The translations under genes were made by a program, and so were the position numbers. From a bacterium (GTDB lineage: Bacteria; Krumholzibacteriota; Krumholzibacteria; LZORAL124-64-63), in the NCBI GenBank assembly GCA_016873405.1, contig VGXH01000196.1, forward strand, positions 1 through 5,009: 5,009 bases of DNA, written 5' to 3'. This document shows, in pieces, positions 1 through 5,009 of this stretch (within the stretch, counting starts at the first letter, position 1; every line of letters begins with the position of its first letter). Below the pieces are notes generated by a model that saw only the letters and a list, made by a program, of their open reading frames with translations, made no database searches and was not told the DNA's origin.

Positions 1-1530
1 CCCCTGCTCTTCCGCGCCAACGGCTCGGTCGTGCGCTTCCCCGGCTTCCTGAAGGTCTACGGCGATCGCGGCCAGGACACGCTCCTGCCGGAGATGCACG
101 TGGGGCAGGAGGTGGGGGGCCAGGCCGCGCGCGACGCCGGCGGCCTCGACGTCCTGCGCGTGACGCACGCCGCCCACGAGACGCAGCCGCCCGCGCGCTA
201 CACCGAGGCCTCGCTGATCAAGAAGCTCGAGGAGGAGGGCATCGGCCGCCCCTCGACCTACGCCTCCGTGATCGCGACCATCCAGAGCCGGGACTACGTG
301 GCCAAGAAGGGCGGCGCCCTGCTGCCGACGTACATCGGCATCGCGGTGACGCACCTGCTGCGCGAGCATTTCCCCCGCTACGTGGATGTGGCGTTCACGG
401 CGCGCATGGAGGAGGAACTGGACCAGATCGCCGAGGGCGAGCGCGACTGGATCGGGTTCCTCGACGCCTTCTACCGCGGCGGCGACGGCGGCGCCGGACT
501 CGAGAAGGACATCGCGGCCGGGCTCGACCGCATCGAGTTCCCCCGCATCCGCGTCGGCGACGACCCCGGGACGGGGGCGCCGATCGTCCTGCGCATCGGG
601 CGGAACTACGTCTCGGTCAACGTCGAGGGCGACGAGGCGCGGCGCGCCACGGTGCCGGTCGACCTGCTGATCGACGAGCTGACGCCCGCGCGGGCGCTGG
701 AACTGATCACGCAGCGCGACCGCTCGCGCGAGCCGATCGGCCGGCACCCGGAAACCGGCCAGGACATCTATGTCCTGACCGGGCCGTTCGGCCCCTACCT
801 GCAATTGGGCCAGCAGGAGGGCGACCGCAAGCCCAAGCGGATCAGCCTCGGCGCCAAGACCGACCTCTCGACGATCGACCTCGACTACGCCCTGCGCCTG
901 CTCAGCCTGCCGCGGGTCATCGGCGCGGACCCGGCCAGCGGCAAACCGGTGCGCGCGGGGCTCGGCCGGTTCGGCCCCTACGTCGAGCACGAGCGCGTCT
1001 TCGCCAGCGTGGCCTCGGTGGACGAGCTGTTCACGATCACGCTCGAGCAGGCGCTCGAGCGCATCCGCAACAAGAACCGCCGGCCGGTGCTGCGCGAACT
1101 GGGGCCGCATCCGGAGTCCGGCCTGCCGCTGGTCATCTGCAAGGGCCGCTACGGTCCCTACGTGACCGACGGCAAGGTCAACGGGACGATCGGGCGCGAC
1201 ACCGACCCCGAGGAGATCACCGTGGACGAGGCCGTGGCGCTGCTGGCGGCCGCCGCCGAGCGCGCCGCCCAGAACGGCGGCCGCCCCGCCCGCGGCCGGC
1301 GGACGGCGAAGAAGGCGCCGGCCCGCGGTCCGGCGCCGCGGCGCGCGGCCAAGAAGGTCGCGCCGAAGGCCCCGGGAACCGCGGGCCGGAAGGTCGCGAA
1401 GAAGGCGAGCGCCGCGAAGGGCGCCCGGACCACCGCCGCCCAGCCGGCCGCGGCGGCGACGAAGACCGCGACCAAGAAGCCCGCCGGGCGCAAGCCCGCG
1501 ACGCGCACGCCCGGTTCCGGGAAGGCCTGA
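1..1530 (+). CDS. topA: DNA topoisomerase I (type IA), C-terminal part, 5' truncated by window edge
   Basis: Type IA topoisomerases relax negatively supercoiled DNA by cutting and passing one strand through a 5'-phosphotyrosine intermediate. The frame is open from base 1, so the true start, the Toprim domain and the active-site tyrosine all lie upstream; 509 codons are visible including the stop. The family signature is clear at 196-273, where RYTEASL, KKLEEEGIGRPSTYAS and IQSRDYV match the conserved type IA core. It continues with FTARMEEELDQIAEGE at about 391-438. Four copies of a C-terminal repeat with a P-x-(S/T)-G ... G-(R/P)-(F/Y)-GPY pattern follow at about 547-621 (degenerate), 733-813, 916-990 and 1096-1173, as in TopA proteins that use such repeats instead of zinc fingers. 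The visible part has one cysteine, so no tetracysteine zinc ribbon is present here. The last 82 residues are an Ala/Pro/Lys/Arg tail. The stop overlaps the trmFO start by one base. The identification is very secure. Confidence 0.97.
   Translation, partial: PLLFRANGSVVRFPGFLKVYGDRGQDTLLPEMHVGQEVGGQAARDAGGLDVLRVTHAAHETQPPARYTEASLIKKLEEEGIGRPSTYASVIATIQSRDYVAKKGGALLPTYIGIAVTHLLREHFPRYVDVAFTARMEEELDQIAEGERDWIGFLDAFYRGGDGGAGLEKDIAAGLDRIEFPRIRVGDDPGTGAPIVLRIGRNYVSVNVEGDEARRATVPVDLLIDELTPARALELITQRDRSREPIGRHPETGQDIYVLTGPFGPYLQLGQQEGDRKPKRISLGAKTDLSTIDLDYALRLLSLPRVIGADPASGKPVRAGLGRFGPYVEHERVFASVASVDELFTITLEQALERIRNKNRRPVLRELGPHPESGLPLVICKGRYGPYVTDGKVNGTIGRDTDPEEITVDEAVALLAAAAERAAQNGGRPARGRRTAKKAPARGPAPRRAAKKVAPKAPGTAGRKVAKKASAAKGARTTAAQPAAAATKTATKKPAGRKPATRTPGSGKA
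1273..1527 (+). other. Basic, low-complexity C-terminal tail of TopA (histone H1-like)
   Basis: This stretch encodes about 85 residues rich in Ala, Pro, Gly, Lys and Arg. From 1282 to the stop I count 14 Lys, 11 Arg and no Asp or Glu in 82 residues, a net charge near +25. An (A/T)-K-K motif recurs four times, with in-frame codons starting at 1306, 1348, 1396 and 1471; the DNA repeats GCGAAGAAGGCG exactly at 1306-1317 and 1396-1407. Such tails are probably disordered and bind DNA non-specifically. Lysine-rich TopA tails are known in mycobacteria, where they support processivity; a similar role here is inference. It is a part of topA, not a separate gene. Confidence 0.85.
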
Positions 1531-1532
1531 TG
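1519..1532 (+). promoter_or_regulatory. Ribosome binding site and TGATG coupled start of trmFO
   Basis: A purine-rich GGGAAGG at 1519-1525 lies inside the last codons of topA, four bases before the ATG at 1530. The topA stop TGA (1528-1530) shares its A with this ATG. This arrangement usually means translational coupling: ribosomes ending on topA can restart on trmFO. It supports the chosen trmFO start, which also places the FAD-binding motif at the expected distance from the N terminus. Confidence 0.7.
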
Positions 1533-2873
1533 CCGGCGCCGGCCGTGACCGTGGTCGGCGGCGGGCTGGCCGGGTGCGAGGCGGCGCTGCAGTTGGCCCG
1601 GCTGGGCGTCCCGGTGACGCTGCGCGAGATGCGCCCGGTCGCGGCCACCCCCGTGCACCGCGGCGACGCGCTGGCGCAGATCGTCTGCAGCAACTCCCTC
1701 AAGAGCGCCGAGCCGACCACGGCCAGCGGCGTCCTCAAGCAGGAGCTGGACGCGCTCGGCTGCCGGCTGCTGGCGGCGGCGCGGGAGTGCGCGGTGCCCG
1801 CGGGCAGCGCCCTGGCGGTCGACCGCGAGGCCTTCTCGCGCGCGGTGGCGGCGCGGCTGGACGCCGCCGGCGTCGCCGTCGAGCGCGGTCCGGTGGACGC
1901 GTTGCCCCCGGCGCCCGGCCACCTCTGGCTGCTGGCGACCGGGCCGCTGACCTCCGCGGCCCTGGTCGACGAGATCGGCCGGGCCACGGGGCGACCGGCG
2001 CTGCACTTCTTCGACGCCATCGCACCCACGGTCACGCTCGAGTCCCTGGACCTGACGGTGCTCTACCGCGCGGCCCGCTACGGTCGGGGCGACGCCGACT
2101 ACCTCAATGCCGCGCTGGATCGCGAGCAGTACGAGCGGCTGCATCGCGAACTGCTGGCGGCCGAGAAGGCGGAGGTTCACGCCTTCGACCGCGGCGAGCT
2201 GTTCGCCGGCTGCCAGCCGATCGAGGAGATCGCCGCCTCCGGTCCGCGCTCGCTGGCCTTCGGCCCGCTGCGCCCGGTCGGGTTGCGCGATCCGCGTCCG
2301 GGCGCCGCGCGCCCGCACGCCGTGGTGCAGCTGCGCCAGGAGAACCGCGAGGGCACGCTCTACGGCCTGGTCGGCTTCCAGACGCGCCTCAAGCAGGGGG
2401 AGCAGCGGCGCGTGCTGCGGCTGATCCCGGGGCTCGAGAACGCGGAATTCGTGCGCTACGGCCAGCTGCACCGCAACTTCTACCTGGACACGCCGCGGTG
2501 CTGCGCGCCGGACTTCTCGCTGCTCGGGCGGCCGGACGTCCTGGTCGCCGGCCAGATGACCGGCGTGGAGGGCTACGTCGAGTCGATCGCCTCGGGGCTG
2601 TACACGGCGTGGCGGGCGGCGGCCCGCCGGCGCGGCCTGCCGCTGTCGCCGCTGCCGCCGGCGACCATCCTCGGCTCGCTCCTGGGCGGCTTCCTGTTCG
2701 ACCGCACGACGGCCCGGCTGGCGCCGATGAACGCGAACTTCGGCCTGCTGCCGGACCTGCCCGAGCCGGTGCGCGACAAGCGGGAGCGCAAGCTGGCCCG
2801 GGCGGAGGTCTCGCGCCGCGAACTGGCGGCATGGCTGGCCACCCCGGCGCTGGCCGACCTGCTGCGCGACTGA
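1530..2873 (+). CDS. trmFO: Methylenetetrahydrofolate--tRNA-(uracil-54-C5)-methyltransferase, FADH2-oxidizing
   Basis: TrmFO makes 5-methyluridine at position 54 in the T-loop of tRNA, taking the methylene carbon from 5,10-methylenetetrahydrofolate and reducing power from FADH2 in the cytoplasm. The 447 residues match the usual family length. The N terminus has a Rossmann FAD motif, GGGLAG at residues 10-15, followed by REMRP at 32-36. The two cysteines used by the family are present: C53 in IVCSNSLKS and C228 in FAGCQPIEE, equivalent to B. subtilis C53 and C226. Other family blocks are FGPLRPVGL (244-252), VVQLRQEN (265-272), GFQTRLKQGEQRRV (282-295), IPGLENAEFVRYG (299-311), AGQMTGVEGYVES (340-352) and PMNANFGLLP (399-408). 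One small departure is YLNAAL at 191-196, where many homologues read YLNCP. The gene is coupled to topA upstream; 116 bases separate it from xerC. Older annotations call it gid; it is not the related MnmG. Confidence 0.98.
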   Translation: MPAPAVTVVGGGLAGCEAALQLARLGVPVTLREMRPVAATPVHRGDALAQIVCSNSLKSAEPTTASGVLKQELDALGCRLLAAARECAVPAGSALAVDREAFSRAVAARLDAAGVAVERGPVDALPPAPGHLWLLATGPLTSAALVDEIGRATGRPALHFFDAIAPTVTLESLDLTVLYRAARYGRGDADYLNAALDREQYERLHRELLAAEKAEVHAFDRGELFAGCQPIEEIAASGPRSLAFGPLRPVGLRDPRPGAARPHAVVQLRQENREGTLYGLVGFQTRLKQGEQRRVLRLIPGLENAEFVRYGQLHRNFYLDTPRCCAPDFSLLGRPDVLVAGQMTGVEGYVESIASGLYTAWRAAARRRGLPLSPLPPATILGSLLGGFLFDRTTARLAPMNANFGLLPDLPEPVRDKRERKLARAEVSRRELAAWLATPALADLLRD

Positions 2874-2900
2874 GCGCGTTCCGCTGCCGGCGCGGTCCGC

Positions 2901-2929
2901 TTGCCAGCCCCGACCGGCGGTGGTAGGTT
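2901..2929 (+). promoter_or_regulatory. Candidate sigma-70-type promoter with extended -10, upstream of xerC
   Basis: A -35 box TTGCCA (2901-2906; five of six match TTGACA) is followed after exactly 17 bases by TAGGTT (2924-2929), which keeps the key first T, the A at position 2 and the final T of TATAAT. The bases TG at 2921-2922, one base upstream of the -10, make an extended -10 element. It falls in the only real intergenic gap of the window and faces xerC. Transcription would begin near 2936 and leave a leader of about 54 bases. In such GC-rich DNA this local TA-containing stretch stands out, but there is no experimental support. Confidence 0.5.
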
Positions 2930-2938
2930 CCCGCGCGC

Positions 2939-2960
2939 CGGCCGGAGGCGACGCCGGCCG
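2939..2960 (+). other. GC-rich hairpin in the xerC leader
   Basis: CGGCCGG at 2939-2945 can pair perfectly with CCGGCCG at 2954-2960, leaving an eight-base loop. If the candidate promoter is right, this hairpin sits only a few bases from the 5' end of the mRNA and about 13 bases before the xerC Shine-Dalgarno. It has no following T-run, so it does not look like an intrinsic terminator. It could stabilise the transcript end or be a chance product of very GC-rich sequence. Confidence 0.35.
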
Positions 2961-2972
2961 CACCGCCGTGCC

Positions 2973-2992
2973 GGGAGGGAACCTGCGCCGTG
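2973..2992 (+). promoter_or_regulatory. Strong ribosome binding site and GTG start of xerC
   Basis: GGGAGGGA at 2973-2980 contains a full GGAGG core and ends nine bases before the GTG at 2990. It decides the start: no ATG in this frame sits near the beginning of the conserved SAM-like domain, and the protein from this GTG aligns with the usual XerC N terminus. Confidence 0.75.
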
Positions 2993-3952
2993 GATCCGCT
3001 GCAACCGTACCTCGACCACCTGGGCATCGAACGCGGGCTGAGCCCGCGCACGGTGGCCGCCTACGGACGCGACGTCCGGGACTTCCTGGCCACCGCCGTG
3101 TCGTCGGGCCTGCTGCAGGAACCGGCGGGCCGCGCGCAATGGCCGCGCCTGGCCGGGCAGCGGGACCTGATCCGCACCCATCTGGCCGGGCTGCGCCGGC
3201 GCGGCTGCCGTCCCGCCACGCTGGACCGGCGCCTGGCCGCCATCCGCTCGTTCTACCGTTACCTGAAGCTCACGGCGCAAGTCCCTGAGATCCCAGGCAA
3301 TCTCGGCAGCGGCCGCGGCGGTCGCCGACGGGAGCTGCCGCACGACCTGAACGTGGAACTGACCGCGCGCCTGCTCGCGATGCCGGATCCCGCCACGCCG
3401 CGCGGCCGCCGCGACCGCGCCCTGTTGGAGGTGATCTACGGGCTGGGCCTGCGCCTGGCCGAGGTCACGGGACTGGATCTCGGCGACCTGGACTACCCGC
3501 AGCAGCGCGTGCGCGTGCTGGGCAAGGGGAATCGCGAGCGCGTGCTGCCGCTGGCCGGCTGCGCGGCCGACGCGCTGGCCGCCCATCTGGGCGCGGTCCT
3601 GCAGCCGGGCGTGTGGCGGGACCTGCGCGACGGCGCCCTGGGGCGCGCGCATGCCGGGCGCCCGGTCTTCGAAGGGCGGCCGGGGCGGCGCATCGGGCGC
3701 CGCACGGTGCAGGCCCTGGTCGCGCGCTACGCCGGGGAACTGGCGCAGGTGGCCGGTGTATCGCCGCACACGCTGCGGCACAGCTTCGCGACCCACCTGC
3801 TGGACGGCGGCGCCGGCATCCGCGTCGTGCAGGAGCTGCTCGGGCATCGCCACCTGTCGACCACGCAGATCTACACGCACCTGGGCCGCAGCCGGCTGCG
3901 GGCGAGCTTCGAGGCCGCCCACCCGCGCGCCCGCACCCGCCGCGGCGGCTGA
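2990..3952 (+). CDS. xerC: Tyrosine recombinase XerC (site-specific, chromosome dimer resolution)
   Basis: Xer recombinases cut and rejoin DNA at dif sites near the replication terminus, normally as a XerC/XerD pair, to resolve chromosome dimers. The protein has 320 residues, slightly above the usual 300 or so. The N-terminal core-binding domain (about 1-100) shows IERGLSPRTVAAYGRDVRDF and the RLAAIRSFYRYL helix. The catalytic domain carries the full set of residues: R155 in YGLGLRLAEV, K179 in LGKGNRERVLPL, H260 and R263 in PHTLRHSFATHLL, H286 in ELLGHRH, and nucleophile Y295 in TTQIYTHLG. The C terminus ends in the typical AAHPRA with six further residues. The inter-domain linker (about 101-118) is unusually Gly/Arg rich, and the region between K179 and H260 is a little long. 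The XerC rather than XerD assignment rests on the trmFO-xerC-hslV context. No prophage or integron features are seen, which favours a housekeeping role. Confidence 0.93.
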   Translation: MDPLQPYLDHLGIERGLSPRTVAAYGRDVRDFLATAVSSGLLQEPAGRAQWPRLAGQRDLIRTHLAGLRRRGCRPATLDRRLAAIRSFYRYLKLTAQVPEIPGNLGSGRGGRRRELPHDLNVELTARLLAMPDPATPRGRRDRALLEVIYGLGLRLAEVTGLDLGDLDYPQQRVRVLGKGNRERVLPLAGCAADALAAHLGAVLQPGVWRDLRDGALGRAHAGRPVFEGRPGRRIGRRTVQALVARYAGELAQVAGVSPHTLRHSFATHLLDGGAGIRVVQELLGHRHLSTTQIYTHLGRSRLRASFEAAHPRARTRRGG

Positions 3953-3961
3953 GCCCCGGCC

Positions 3962-3976
3962 GGAAGGAAGTCCATG
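3962..3976 (+). promoter_or_regulatory. Ribosome binding site and ATG start of hslV
   Basis: GGAAGGAAG at 3962-3970 precedes the ATG at 3974, with five bases between the AAGGA core and the start. It lies in the 21-base gap after the xerC stop, so hslV can initiate independently while being co-transcribed with xerC. The start matters because it fixes a five-residue leader before the catalytic threonine. Confidence 0.75.
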
Positions 3977-4540
3977 CGGATCCGCTCGACCACCGTGCTG
4001 GCCGTCGTGCGCGACGGACGCGGCGCCATCGGCAGCGACGGACAGGTGACCCTTGGCGCCACGGCGGTCAAGCACGGCGCCGTGAAGGTCCGCCGCCTGT
4101 TCGGCGGGCAGGTGCTCGTCGGCTTCGCCGGCGGCGCCGCCGACGCCTTCTCGCTGTTCGAGAAGTTCGAGGGCCACCTCGAGCGCTACCGCGGCCACCT
4201 CAAGCGCGCGACCGTCGAGATGGCCCGCGAATGGCGCAGCGACCGCGTGCTGCGCCGACTCGAGGCGATGATGGTGGTGATGGACCGCAACGACATCTTC
4301 ACCGTGTCGGGGGCCGGCGACGTCATCGAGGCCGACGACAGGATCGCGGCCATCGGCTCCGGCGGGCCCTACGCCCTGGCGGCGGCCCGGGCCCTGGCGC
4401 GCCGCACCGATCTGGACGCCGCCGCGATCTGCCGCGAGGCGCTGCAGATCGCGGGCGAGATCTGCATCTACTCCAACGACAGGCTGACCATCCTCGAGAC
4501 GGGCGGCGACGGGGAGGCCCATGCAGATCCGGCAGATTGA
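3974..4540 (+). CDS. hslV: ATP-dependent protease HslUV, peptidase subunit HslV (ClpQ)
   Basis: HslV is the bacterial proteasome-like threonine peptidase; two hexameric rings form a chamber fed by HslU, which degrades misfolded and regulatory proteins in the cytoplasm. The protein has 188 residues. A short leader MRIRS precedes TTVLAVV, so Thr6 would be the N-terminal nucleophile after processing. Counting from it as T1, D17 (in SDGQVTLG), K33 (in VKVRRL) and S124 (in [15 protein letters not shown]) fall at the positions of the known active-site residues. [24 protein letters not shown] and GEICIYSND are also typical of the family; the last motif more often reads Y-T-N-D. The C-terminal tail after LTILE runs about 13 residues further than in many homologues because the reading frame overlaps the start of hslU. 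Initiator removal alone would not expose Thr6, so propeptide cleavage is implied, as in B. subtilis and Thermotoga forms that carry leaders. Confidence 0.98.
   Translation: MRIRSTTVLAVVRDGRGAIGSDGQVTLGATAVKHGAVKVRRLFGGQVLVGFAGGAADAFSLFEKFEGHLERYRGHLKRATVEMAREWRSDRVLRRLEAMMVVMDRNDIFTVSGAGDVIEADDRIAAIGSGGPYALAAARALARRTDLDAAAICREALQIAGEICIYSNDRLTILETGGDGEAHADPAD
4511..4523 (+). promoter_or_regulatory. Ribosome binding site and start of hslU inside hslV
   Basis: GGGGAGG at 4511-4517 lies within the hslV coding region, and the ATG at 4521 follows after only three bases, a short spacing. The next in-frame ATG (4578) would begin just before LDRYIVGQ and delete conserved N-terminal residues resembling TPRQTV. 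I therefore prefer 4521. The resulting 20-base overlap suggests coupled translation of the two subunits. Confidence 0.65.
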
Positions 4541-5009
4541 ACCCGGCTCGGCCTGGACCTGCCCGCAGACGGTCGCCATGCTCGACCGCTACATCGTCGG
4601 GCAGGCCGAGGCGAAGAAGGCCGTGGCCATCGCCCTGCGGAACCGCTGGCGGCGCATGCAGCTGTCGCCCGAGGCGCGACGCGAGGTGGTCCCCAACAAC
4701 ATCATCCTGATCGGCCCGACGGGCGTCGGGAAGACCGAGATCGCCCGCCGGCTGTCGCAGCTGGCGGACCTGCCCTTCCTCAAGGTCGAGGCGACGAAGT
4801 TCACGGAGAAGGGCTACGTCGGGCGCGACGTGGACTCGATGGTTCGGGACCTCGTCGAGGCGGGCATCGCCCTGGTGCGCCGCCGCGCCGAAGCGCGCCA
4901 CGCCGGCCAGATCGAAGCCGCGGTCGAGGAGCGGCTCGTGGACATCCTCTTCCCGCCGCTGGCGGGCGTGAAGGACGATTCCGAACGGCAGGCCCGCTGG
5001 GACCGCAGC
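4521..5009 (+). CDS. hslU: ATP-dependent protease HslUV, AAA+ ATPase subunit HslU (ClpY), N-terminal part, 3' truncated by window edge
   Basis: HslU is the hexameric AAA+ unfoldase that binds HslV, unfolds substrates and threads them into the peptidase chamber. The first 163 codons are visible and the frame is open to the window edge; the whole protein normally has about 440-470 residues. After a leader of about 20 residues, [19 protein letters not shown] and RNRWRR (21-45) are the classic HslU opening. [20 protein letters not shown] contains the Walker A motif GPTGVGKT at residues 65-72. The pore loop GYVG is at 98-101, within [14 protein letters not shown], followed by MVRDLVEAG leading into the intermediate (I) domain. 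Most homologues have Val where this protein has K97, directly before GYVG. Walker B, sensor and arginine finger residues and the HslV-docking C terminus lie beyond the window. The overlap with hslV makes the assignment unambiguous; ClpX is excluded by the lack of a zinc-binding domain and by this neighbourhood. Confidence 0.97.
   Translation, partial: MQIRQIEPGSAWTCPQTVAMLDRYIVGQAEAKKAVAIALRNRWRRMQLSPEARREVVPNNIILIGPTGVGKTEIARRLSQLADLPFLKVEATKFTEKGYVGRDVDSMVRDLVEAGIALVRRRAEARHAGQIEAAVEERLVDILFPPLAGVKDDSERQARWDRS

Noticed and set aside
1306..1482. The repeated GCGAAGAAGGCG units as a DNA repeat element
   Set aside because: The copies are in frame, unevenly spaced and explained by the Ala-Lys-Lys repeats in the TopA tail.
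2874..2900. Possible intrinsic terminator after trmFO
   Set aside because: Only very short GC pairings (about four base pairs) can be drawn and no T-run follows, so I cannot support a terminator.
1574..2926. A 450-codon plus-strand frame nested in trmFO in another phase
   Set aside because: Its translation is Arg/Gly/Ala rich without motifs, and the trmFO frame carries all conserved blocks.
1158..2963. A 601-codon open frame on the minus strand covering the end of topA and all of trmFO
   Set aside because: Its predicted protein is a low-complexity Arg/Gln/Ala/Gly sequence without recognisable domains, while the plus strand encodes unmistakable TopA and TrmFO. Long antisense frames are expected in very GC-rich genes because stop codons are rare.
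2990..3952. The tyrosine recombinase as a mobile-element or integron integrase
   Set aside because: It has the length, motifs and C-terminal AAHPRA of Xer proteins and sits in a conserved housekeeping cluster; no att sites, tRNA target or phage genes are visible.
2573..4579. A 668-codon open frame on the minus strand across trmFO, xerC and hslV, including a run of six histidines
   Set aside because: It spans three well-conserved genes on the other strand. The histidine run is only the complement of hslV codons encoding MMVVMD near 4268-4285. It is a composition artefact.
3613..4710. A 365-codon plus-strand frame crossing xerC, hslV and hslU
   Set aside because: It crosses three gene boundaries and gives a low-complexity product; it is a shadow of the real frames.

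Overview
This window is a single-strand housekeeping gene cluster from a high-GC bacterium. Five protein genes are packed head to tail on the + strand: the 3' part of topA (DNA topoisomerase I), a complete trmFO (folate/FAD-dependent tRNA m5U54 methyltransferase), a complete xerC-type tyrosine recombinase, a complete hslV (peptidase of the HslUV protease) and the 5' part of hslU (its AAA+ unfoldase). No RNA gene, mobile element, CRISPR array or defence system is visible, and I did not find a previously undescribed system here.

Layout: topA enters from the left edge and ends in a TGATG junction with trmFO (1-base overlap). After trmFO comes the only sizeable gap, 116 bases (2874-2989). It holds a plausible extended -10 promoter, a short GC-rich hairpin and a strong Shine-Dalgarno sequence for the GTG start of xerC. 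hslV follows xerC after 21 bases with its own good Shine-Dalgarno. hslU starts 20 bases inside the end of hslV and runs off the right edge. The cluster can therefore be read as two transcriptional blocks, topA-trmFO and xerC-hslV-hslU, possibly with read-through between them because no convincing terminator separates them.

Organism: the order topA-trmFO-xerC-hslV-hslU is well known from Firmicutes (the Bacillus topA-gid-codV-clpQ-clpY region) and recurs in several other phyla. The GC content here is far above that of typical Firmicutes (roughly 70% or more by eye). A folate-dependent TrmFO argues against gammaproteobacteria, which use TrmA, and TrmFO and HslUV are both absent from most Actinobacteria. 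A high-GC Gram-negative-type lineage is the best guess, for example a deltaproteobacterial-grade group or a candidate phylum such as Eisenbacteria, Krumholzibacteria or Gemmatimonadota. The window alone does not decide among these.

The products do not form one pathway. They cover DNA supercoil relaxation, tRNA T-loop modification, chromosome dimer resolution and ATP-dependent proteolysis. Only HslV and HslU form a physical complex. The mildly unusual details are the strongly basic, H1-like TopA tail with no zinc fingers, the hslV/hslU overlap, a short HslV propeptide, and a charged residue next to the HslU pore loop.
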